A DNA stretch of 13,232 bases, taken from the NCBI GenBank assembly GCA_947313765.1, contig CAMZNQ010000256.1:1-13232 (forward strand), written 5' to 3'. Shown here in pieces: positions 1 to 5,870 of the stretch (the stretch's first letter is position 1; each line of letters opens with the position of its first letter). A program made the translations under genes and the position numbers. This stretch comes from an uncultured Sulfurovum sp. (GTDB taxonomy: Bacteria; Campylobacterota; Campylobacteria; Campylobacterales; Sulfurovaceae). The notes under the pieces are model-generated. The model had not been told where the DNA came from and ran no database searches. It saw only the letters and a list, made by a program, of their open reading frames with translations.

Positions 1-168
1 ATTGATGTAGATAAATATATTTTAGAGGTAAATCTTTCAGATGAAGAGATAGCAAATAGAAAAGATATATTTAAACCACTTGTTAAACCACTTAAGAGTA
101 AATGGTTAAAACAGTATAGAGCATTAGTTACAAATGCAAGTTCAGGTGCTGTGCTAGAAGCAGAGTAG
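1..168 (+). CDS. ilvD: Dihydroxy-acid dehydratase, C-terminal end (partial)
   Basis: This is the last 55 codons of a gene that enters from the left edge, in frame 1, ending in TAG at 166-168. The translated tail contains LSDEEIANRK followed by WLKQYRALVTNASSGAVLEAE, which matches the characteristic C-terminus of IlvD/Edd-family dehydratases (SDEEI.KRK, then a K/QYR-LV-A-SGAV stretch). IlvD is a cytoplasmic Fe-S enzyme that dehydrates 2,3-dihydroxy-isovalerate and 2,3-dihydroxy-3-methylvalerate in valine and isoleucine synthesis. The catalytic and cluster-binding parts lie outside the window, so only the identity of the tail can be judged. The KPLKSKWLKQYRALVTNASSG segment is the form seen in Campylobacterota. 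The gene converges on the Sel1-repeat gene, with a hairpin between them. Confidence 0.85.
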   Translation: MDVDKYILEVNLSDEEIANRKDIFKPLVKPLKSKWLKQYRALVTNASSGAVLEAE

Positions 169-172
169 ATAG

Positions 173-192
173 AGTGAGGCTTTTGCCTCACT
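173..192 (+). terminator. Hairpin terminator between ilvD and the convergent Sel1 gene
   Basis: AGTGAGGC (173-180) pairs perfectly with GCCTCACT (185-192) around a TTTT loop, starting 5 bases after the ilvD stop. The GC-rich stem stands out in AT-rich DNA. On the plus strand it is followed by TCCAACTATTTTAATTTTT, an interrupted T-rich tract, so it most likely ends ilvD transcription. On the minus strand no T-tract follows, but the Sel1 gene ends only 10 bases away and its transcript would also carry this stem. Termination is inferred from the fold. Confidence 0.6.
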
Positions 193-202
193 TCCAACTA
201 TT

Positions 203-1135
203 TTAATTTTTAGATATATCTCCAAGATGTTTACAACTTTGACTCTGTCCTCGTTCACATGCTGTTTCAAAATATTTAATTGCTAAATCTTTATCATCAT
301 TTTTCTCAAAATAGAGTCCTAATTTATAACACATTGTTCCACCTTTTGTGGAGTTTTTACAAGCCTTTTTAGCTGAATTGAAATCCTCTTCTGTCTTAAT
401 TTCTCGTATCTTTTTACCAAGAACTGTCTCTAATCTATCACAACTTGGATAATCATCTAAAGAACAGGCTTTTTCATAGAAACGTTCAGATTTTTGTAAA
501 TTTTTACTAACACCATCTCCTACTTCATACATATATCCTAGATTATTACATCCTGATGCCTCTCCCATATCACAAGCATCATAATATAAACCTATAGCCT
601 TTGTAATATCTCTTTTAAAATATTTTCCATTAGCATACATGAATGCTAAATCATTACAAGCAGAAGCAACATCTGCATTACATGCTTTTTTAAAGTAGGT
701 AGCAGATTTATAGTAGTTACGTTTAGTACCCTCACCTCTAAAGTACATAGCTCCTACATTGTAACAACCTCTCATATTTCCTGCTTTACATGAACGCTGA
801 TATAGTTTTAGAGCATGCCAGTTATGTCTCTCTATACCTAAACCTTTATCTAACATATACGCTAGATTATTACACCCTTCAGAGTTTTCTAATTCGCAAG
901 ATTTCTTATAGAAATCAACAGCATCAGAATAATCTTCATCTTTAAAGTAGATATCACCTAAATCGTTACACGCTTCACTATCTTCTAGGTTACATGCTTT
1001 TTTATAGTATGTTATATAGGTAGAATCAGTAATGCTTGATAGTTTAGGAACAGGCACAGAACTTGGAAAAAAATTAATGGCCAATATAATTAAAGTTAAA
1101 ACAACAGCTGTTAGAATCATCGGTTTTTTTGTCAT
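203..1135 (-). CDS. Sel1-repeat, cysteine-paired (Hcp-like) exported protein
   Basis: A 310-residue protein with an N-terminal hydrophobic segment (about residues 6-23), either a signal peptide or a membrane anchor, followed by eight Sel1-like alpha/alpha repeats. Each repeat carries a cysteine pair: C48/C56, C80/C88, C116/C124, C152/C160, C188/C196, C224/C232, C259/C269 and C293/C301. The central pairs recur every 36 residues, the period of disulfide-bridged Sel1 repeats in the Helicobacter cysteine-rich protein (Hcp) family. The seventh pair is CX9C rather than CX7C. The architecture predicts an exported, disulfide-stabilised solenoid acting in protein-protein contacts; some Hcp proteins bind beta-lactams, but no activity can be read here. 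The ATG at 1133-1135 is preceded by AAAGG eight bases upstream, which supports this start. It is convergent with ilvD and divergent from the NlpC/P60 gene. The family call is secure; the function is unknown. Confidence 0.85.
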   Translation of the reverse strand: MTKKPMILTAVVLTLIILAINFFPSSVPVPKLSSITDSTYITYYKKACNLEDSEACNDLGDIYFKDEDYSDAVDFYKKSCELENSEGCNNLAYMLDKGLGIERHNWHALKLYQRSCKAGNMRGCYNVGAMYFRGEGTKRNYYKSATYFKKACNADVASACNDLAFMYANGKYFKRDITKAIGLYYDACDMGEASGCNNLGYMYEVGDGVSKNLQKSERFYEKACSLDDYPSCDRLETVLGKKIREIKTEEDFNSAKKACKNSTKGGTMCYKLGLYFEKNDDKDLAIKYFETACERGQSQSCKHLGDISKN

Positions 1136-1159
1136 GAGATTACCTTTGTTATAGTGTCA

Positions 1160-1165
1160 AGTATA
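1160..1165 (-). promoter_or_regulatory. Predicted -10 box for the Sel1-repeat gene
   Basis: Read on the minus strand, TATACT follows a run of seven T, 24 bases before the ATG at 1135, leaving room for a short leader that contains the AAAGG ribosome site. No matching -35 is evident, which is common for Campylobacterota sigma-70 promoters, where a T-rich upstream tract takes its place. A call from pattern only. Confidence 0.35.
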
Positions 1166-1400
1166 AAAAAATATATTTGAGTATAAAAGAATATCTCATT
1201 TTTAATCCTCTGTCAAGAAAAATTTGTTTTATAAAAGTAATATAAAAATATTAAATTAATATTAAAAAATAATTTTATAGCTAAAAAAATAGATTAGCAC
1301 ATATTTTTTTAATATAAAATTTGAGTTAACTCCCTAAAGTAAGGTTTTTGTATTATTTAAATTCTATTTAAGAAACATCATAATATTTTGATATTTTTAT

Positions 1401-1409
1401 TGTTATACT
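1401..1409 (+). promoter_or_regulatory. Extended -10 of the NlpC/P60 gene; possible leaderless start
   Basis: TGTTATACT is an extended -10 (TGn plus TATACT) whose last base lies six bases before the ATG at 1416. The usual distance to the transcription start would place +1 at or next to the A of the ATG, and no Shine-Dalgarno sequence lies between them. The transcript may therefore be leaderless. The rest of the 280-base spacer (1136-1415) is very AT-rich and holds no gene that I can support. Confidence 0.4.
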
Positions 1410-1415
1410 TAAAAT

Positions 1416-2141
1416 ATGAAAAAGACTAAATTAATAAATCTAACAATTATCGGTATACTATTTTTTACTGCCTGTTCTAAAAATGAACCAAAAATTAAAA
1501 ATTCTAATATAAACTCTAAGAGTTCTGTTTACAATATAATCGGTATTAATAATTTAAAAGAGGAGAGTTTTAATATTGTAGAAGATACTCCTGAAATTCC
1601 AATAGCTCAAACAGAGCCAATAGAAGACATAACTTATGAAATTCCAGAAAATATTGAATATATATCATATCAAAAACCACCAGAGAGAATTGAATATATA
1701 TCACATAAAAAAAACTTTTTTGATACAGAAAAAATCATAAACAAATTAGAGTGGAATGCAAAAAGATTTTTAGGTGTACCTTATGTATGGGGGGCAACAG
1801 GACCTAATAAATCTGACTGTTCAGGTTTTACTCAATGGGTATATCGTGATATTGGAATTGATATCCCTAGAGTATCCAGAGACCAAGCTCGTGTTGGAAA
1901 ATATGTAGATTATGATAATCTTAGACGTGGAGATATGGTCTTTTTTAGTACAGATAAAAAGCGTATAGGCGTAGTAACACATGTTGGAATTTATCTCGGT
2001 AATGGAGACTTTATTCATGCTAGTTCAACAGGTAAAAAAGTTGTTATATATAACTTTAATAAAAAAAAGTATTATAAAAAACATTTTTTATGGGCTAGAC
2101 GTTTAATTAAACCTCAATCAATGTATGCCTTTAATGAGTAG
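1416..2141 (+). CDS. NlpC/P60 cell-wall hydrolase, lipoprotein
   Basis: A 241-residue predicted lipoprotein. The N-terminus is a type II signal peptide with lipobox FTAC, so Cys20 would be lipidated and the protein anchored to a membrane facing the periplasm. Residues 21-105 are a low-complexity linker holding a short duplication, IEYIS at 80-84 and again at 92-96. The NlpC/P60 papain-like domain fills about 110-232: catalytic Cys135 in SDCSGF, His189 in THVGIYLG, and the third polar residue His201 in FIHASS. Such enzymes cut the D-Glu to diaminopimelate bond, or related bonds, in peptidoglycan stem peptides. All three active-site positions are present, so it should be active. It is followed by two L,D-transpeptidases on the same strand. 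The long linker would let the domain reach across the periplasm. The exact bond cut cannot be told from sequence. Confidence 0.9.
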   Translation: MKKTKLINLTIIGILFFTACSKNEPKIKNSNINSKSSVYNIIGINNLKEESFNIVEDTPEIPIAQTEPIEDITYEIPENIEYISYQKPPERIEYISHKKNFFDTEKIINKLEWNAKRFLGVPYVWGATGPNKSDCSGFTQWVYRDIGIDIPRVSRDQARVGKYVDYDNLRRGDMVFFSTDKKRIGVVTHVGIYLGNGDFIHASSTGKKVVIYNFNKKKYYKKHFLWARRLIKPQSMYAFNE

Positions 2142-2223
2142 TGATTTTGAGTTAAATATCTACTAAAGCAATTATATATAACATTTTTCACTACATTTTA
2201 ATTATTTATTTTCATTTTTTTGA

Positions 2224-2255
2224 TATACTCCTACTTTATATTTCTTCTTTAGGGG
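2224..2255 (+). promoter_or_regulatory. Promoter -10 and strong ribosome site fixing the TTG start of the first L,D-transpeptidase
   Basis: TATACT at 2224-2229 lies behind a T-rich stretch and would start a leader of roughly 25 bases. AGGGG at 2251-2255 sits six bases before the TTG at 2262 and selects that codon. The next in-frame ATG (residue 23) would remove the signal peptide, so the TTG start is preferred. The 120-base spacer from 2142 shows no convincing terminator hairpin. Confidence 0.5.
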
Positions 2256-2261
2256 TTTTTA

Positions 2262-4007
2262 TTGCATTTGGTTAAAACTATCTTTTTATTGACAATTACT
2301 ATAAGTCTAGCTGTTGCTATTGAATCAATGACAATCAATACAGCTCAAGAGTTAAACTCCATAAATAGCTCTTTTCAAAAAGCAAGTGCTAATTATAAAA
2401 ATTTTAATCAAGATGTAGCACTCTCTGAAATTATCTATAATGAAAAAAGTACCAAGATGGTTATGGATATGTTGATTAATAATGAGGCAAAAACATTTGC
2501 TCATATTTCGCATAAAAAATTTATTCAAAATATCTATAAACAGAATAACTATTTACCTTTTTGGTTTGATAGTCGTGGAATAAAGAGAAAAAAAGTAAAT
2601 GAGCTTTTTAAAGCAATAGATTCAGATGTTACACTAAATAAAAATGGAAAAATTCGTAAACAGTTTAAATATTTAGATAAAAAAATTGCCAATACAAAAA
2701 AGCGTATGTTAGCTAATGAGTTAAAACTTGATTTAGAGTTATCTGCACTATATCGTACTTATATTAGTTATCATATCAATGGTGGTATTGATTGGTGGAG
2801 TTTTCAAAAAAAGTTATCTTCACTTCGTAAGCGTAAAATTGCAGGAAATTGGGCTACATATAATCCTAAATATAATATTTCAAATTTAATGCTAAACTAT
2901 CCTCTATCTTATGTACTCAAAGTTACAACACCAACAAGCTTTGGTTACAAAAAGATGATAGAAGAGCTTAAAAGACTAAGGAGAGTTCAAGCACAAGGTG
3001 GATGGGGTAAGACTCCTGCCTCTTCTAGGCTACGATATGGTCGTTCAGGTAGTGCTGTAAAAAAATTAAAGATTCGACTACAAAAAGAGGGAGACTATAC
3101 CTGTTCTCAACTAAATAGTACATATGACCAGTGTCTAAAAAAAGCTGTTAAACGTTTTCAAAAACGTCATGGACTTAGTCCTACGGGAACTGTAAATAAG
3201 TACACAAGAGCAAAACTAAATCTGTCTGTAAATTGGAAAATAAAAAAACTACTATTAAACATAGATAGAGTAAAAAGACTTCCTAACCAACCAGAAGATA
3301 GATATATTATGGTTAATATTCCAGACTTTAGACTATACTATAAAGAAAATGGTCAACAGAAGTTAACTATGAGAGTTATTGTAGGAGATAAAAAACATCA
3401 CTCTCCTATCTTTTCAAATAAGGTATCATTTATTGTTTTAAATCCATACTGGTTAATTCCAGATAGTATTGTACAAAAAGAGATGATTCCAAAGATGCTT
3501 AAAAACCCTAAATATTTAGAGCAAAGAGGATATGAGGTTAGAAAGAATTATAAGTTTTCTGTGCCACCAATAGATACCTCTAAAATAGATTGGGCAAAAG
3601 TACTTAGTTCTGGTCAAACAAAAAAATATAAGTTTATGCAACCTCCTGGAAAGAAAAATGCTTTAGGGAAAATTAAATTTAAATTTCCAAATAGATATGC
3701 TGTATATCTACACGATACTCCAACAAAAAAACTATTTAATAGAAGTCAACGTGCATTTTCCCATGGTTGTATTCGTATTGCAGAACCAAGAGCATTATTA
3801 TCAACTTTTGCAAAACATGAACCTTCTATAAACTACAATAGAGCAAAGCAAATATTAAGAGGTAAAGAGAAAAAACAATTAAATCTATCTAAACCTGTTC
3901 CTGTTCATATTGTCTATCTTACAACATGGATTAATACAGATGGTCTTCTACATTATAGACCTGATGTCTATGGATATGATTCAAAACAGCACAGAGGGAA
4001 TTGGTAA
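2262..4007 (+). CDS. L,D-transpeptidase, YcbB/LdtD type (first copy)
   Basis: A 581-residue exported enzyme, close in length and layout to YcbB/LdtD. Domains in order: signal peptide (about 3-20); N-terminal scaffold region with YLPFWFDSRGIKRKKVNELF near 97-116; peptidoglycan-binding domain (about 258-320) ending in AVKRFQKRHGLSPTG; then the YkuD catalytic domain (about 347-515). The YkuD signature is intact, with His484 followed by SHGCIRI carrying His501 and the nucleophile Cys503. The segment NPYWLIPDSIVQKEMIPK, with the helices after it, corresponds to the capping subdomain of this subfamily. The reaction joins two diaminopimelate residues (3-3 cross-links) or attaches a protein or amino acid to a stem tetrapeptide, in the periplasm. 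C281 and C291 flank a loop in the binding domain and could form a disulfide. Translation starts at TTG with AGGGG upstream. A paralogue follows directly. Confidence 0.92.
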   Translation: MHLVKTIFLLTITISLAVAIESMTINTAQELNSINSSFQKASANYKNFNQDVALSEIIYNEKSTKMVMDMLINNEAKTFAHISHKKFIQNIYKQNNYLPFWFDSRGIKRKKVNELFKAIDSDVTLNKNGKIRKQFKYLDKKIANTKKRMLANELKLDLELSALYRTYISYHINGGIDWWSFQKKLSSLRKRKIAGNWATYNPKYNISNLMLNYPLSYVLKVTTPTSFGYKKMIEELKRLRRVQAQGGWGKTPASSRLRYGRSGSAVKKLKIRLQKEGDYTCSQLNSTYDQCLKKAVKRFQKRHGLSPTGTVNKYTRAKLNLSVNWKIKKLLLNIDRVKRLPNQPEDRYIMVNIPDFRLYYKENGQQKLTMRVIVGDKKHHSPIFSNKVSFIVLNPYWLIPDSIVQKEMIPKMLKNPKYLEQRGYEVRKNYKFSVPPIDTSKIDWAKVLSSGQTKKYKFMQPPGKKNALGKIKFKFPNRYAVYLHDTPTKKLFNRSQRAFSHGCIRIAEPRALLSTFAKHEPSINYNRAKQILRGKEKKQLNLSKPVPVHIVYLTTWINTDGLLHYRPDVYGYDSKQHRGNW

Positions 4008-4035
4008 TAGATACTATTTTTACCTTAATTAAATA

Positions 4036-4061
4036 AATAACTCCCTACTAGGTTATTTTTT
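4036..4061 (+). terminator. Weak intrinsic terminator between the two L,D-transpeptidase genes
   Basis: AATAAC (4036-4041) pairs with GTTATT (4052-4057), and six T (4056-4061) overlap the end of the stem. It lies 28 bases after the first copy's stop and just before a clear -10 box for the next gene. The stem is short and AT-rich, so read-through is likely. Confidence 0.4.
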
Positions 4062-4063
4062 AC

Positions 4064-4088
4064 TATAATAAGCTTTTTACTATAAGGA
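4064..4088 (+). promoter_or_regulatory. -10 box and ribosome site of the second L,D-transpeptidase
   Basis: A consensus TATAAT (4064-4069) lies behind a T-rich tract, and AAGGA (4084-4088) stands ten bases before the ATG at 4099. With the hairpin immediately upstream, this suggests that the second copy has its own promoter. An ATG at 4108 is an alternative start but is farther from the ribosome site. Confidence 0.5.
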
Positions 4089-4098
4089 AAATCAATAG

Positions 4099-5820
4099 AT
4101 GAAAATTATGAAAAAGCTTTTAATTATACTAATATTACTAAACAGTATTGCTATTACTCTATCTGCAGAGTCTAACCTTTTAGAGAATGATAAAAATATT
4201 ACATATATACTAAAAAAACAATTTAAAAAAAATAGTAATTCTCTGCTTAAACATCTTAGTAATAAAAAATTTCTAAAAAATTTTTACAATAAAAATAGTT
4301 ATCAAGTGATATGGATAGATGATAAAGGTTTAAAAAAGAAAAAATATCAAGAGCTTTTTAATAATATTCATAATGATTTAACTCTAAAGAGTAATGGATA
4401 TATAGTAAAAAAAACAGATATGTTAGAGAAAGAGCTAGAGAATAACCTTACTAAAGAGGAGACTTTTAGAATGGAAGTTCAGCTCACTTCTCTATATTAT
4501 GAATTTTTAAAACACTCTATTTATGGAGATATTGAGTGGAAAAACTTTGCAATTAAATTAAAAAATCTAAAACGATATAGAATAAACTCTAAGTGGATAC
4601 GAAAAGAAGCAAAATTTAATATAGGAACACTTTTAAAAAACCCTGATATTAATGCCACATTAAAAGAGATTGAACCAAAAAGATTTGGGTATAAAAAGTT
4701 ATTTGAAGCTCTTAAAAGGCTAGAGGTTATCAAAAAAAATGGTGGTTGGAAAAAACTTCCCTATTTTAAAATTCTCAAACAAGATAGTACAGGTGAAGTG
4801 GTCATAAAATTAAGAGAACGACTTAAAGCCTCTGGAGACTATATTGCTTGTGAAAAGAATATTACAAAAATATTAGATACGAACAAAGAAGATAATAAAT
4901 CTATTGAAGAGCCTTTTATTGACCCTAATGCAATTTTTGGAGAGTGTTTAGATAGAGCTGTAAAACATTTTCAGAAACGTCATGGTCTAACAGTTGATGG
5001 TATTGTAGGGGGAGCAACACAAAAGGCACTGAATGAATCCATTGAAGATAAGATAGAGAGAGTTATTCTTAATATTGACCGAATAAAATGGCTTCCAAGG
5101 AGTGAAGAGAAGAGATATTTAGTTGTAAATATTCCTGAATTTATGTTGTACTATATTGAAGAGGGAAAGGTAAAAAAGAAAATTAGAGTAATTGTAGGTA
5201 ATAAAAAACACCCTACTCCAATATTTTCTGATAAAATCTCCTATATTGTTTTGAATCCATACTGGAGAATTCCAAATGGAATTTTAAAAAGAGAGATAAT
5301 TCCAAAAGTAATTAGAAATATTAACTATTTAAGAAAACAGGGACTAGTAATTCACAGAACATGGAGCGAACATTCACAAATAATTAGCCCATACAACATA
5401 TATTGGGAGCAATATCTTTGGAAAGGGGCTAGATTTCCTTACAAAATAATGCAACCACCTGGAAAGAAAAATGCTTTGGGGAAAATTAAATTTAAATTTC
5501 CAAACCCGTTTGATGTATATCTACACGATACCCCTACACGGCATCTATTTAAAAAAGATATTCGTGCCTTTTCTCATGGATGTGTTCGTGTAGGTGAGCC
5601 ACACTCTCTTTTAGAAACAATTGCTTCATTCAATAAAAATATTAGCATGAAAAAGGCTGATAAAATATTAAAAGGAAAAAGAAAATATCAATATAATATT
5701 AAAAATAAATTACCAATACATTTAGTATATCTAACAGCAGGGATTAATGATGAGAAGCAACTAGAGTTTAGAGATGATATTTATCGTTATGATGAGTTTA
5801 TGAAAAGAAGTCTAAAGTAG
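4099..5820 (+). CDS. L,D-transpeptidase, YcbB/LdtD type (second copy)
   Basis: A 573-residue paralogue of the preceding gene with the same domain order: signal peptide (about 5-23, ending near SAES), N-terminal scaffold region, peptidoglycan-binding domain (about 225-312, ending in AVKHFQKRHGLTVDG) and YkuD domain (about 338-505). Catalytic residues are all present: His476, then SHGCVRV with His493 and Cys495. It should form 3-3 cross-links or related L,D bonds in the periplasm. The main structural difference is in the binding domain: the loop between C251 and C283 is 31 residues and acidic, against 9 residues between the matching cysteines of the first copy. The pieces around the catalytic site are far more conserved than the N-terminal third. 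Two intact copies side by side suggest divided roles, for example growth versus repair or different acceptors; that is inference. The stop at 5820 is 50 bases from the MutS7 gene with no clear terminator between. Confidence 0.92.
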   Translation: MKIMKKLLIILILLNSIAITLSAESNLLENDKNITYILKKQFKKNSNSLLKHLSNKKFLKNFYNKNSYQVIWIDDKGLKKKKYQELFNNIHNDLTLKSNGYIVKKTDMLEKELENNLTKEETFRMEVQLTSLYYEFLKHSIYGDIEWKNFAIKLKNLKRYRINSKWIRKEAKFNIGTLLKNPDINATLKEIEPKRFGYKKLFEALKRLEVIKKNGGWKKLPYFKILKQDSTGEVVIKLRERLKASGDYIACEKNITKILDTNKEDNKSIEEPFIDPNAIFGECLDRAVKHFQKRHGLTVDGIVGGATQKALNESIEDKIERVILNIDRIKWLPRSEEKRYLVVNIPEFMLYYIEEGKVKKKIRVIVGNKKHPTPIFSDKISYIVLNPYWRIPNGILKREIIPKVIRNINYLRKQGLVIHRTWSEHSQIISPYNIYWEQYLWKGARFPYKIMQPPGKKNALGKIKFKFPNPFDVYLHDTPTRHLFKKDIRAFSHGCVRVGEPHSLLETIASFNKNISMKKADKILKGKRKYQYNIKNKLPIHLVYLTAGINDEKQLEFRDDIYRYDEFMKRSLK

Positions 5821-5856
5821 TAAGAGTGTAGAATACGTTTCTAAAATAAAAAATAA

Positions 5857-5860
5857 CAGG
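5857..5860 (+). promoter_or_regulatory. Weak ribosome site for the TTG start of the MutS7 gene
   Basis: CAGG lies ten bases before the TTG at 5871 and is the only purine-rich site near the start of homology. A TAGAAT with an upstream TG (5827-5834) could be a -10 box giving a leader of about 30 bases. Alternatively the gene is read through from the L,D-transpeptidase gene. Both are weak calls. Confidence 0.3.
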
Positions 5861-5870
5861 CTTTATATAT

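Noticed and set aside
1323..1332. GAGTTAACTC palindrome in the spacer before the NlpC/P60 gene
   Set aside because: Ten bases, far from the predicted -10 boxes and easily due to chance in AT-rich DNA.
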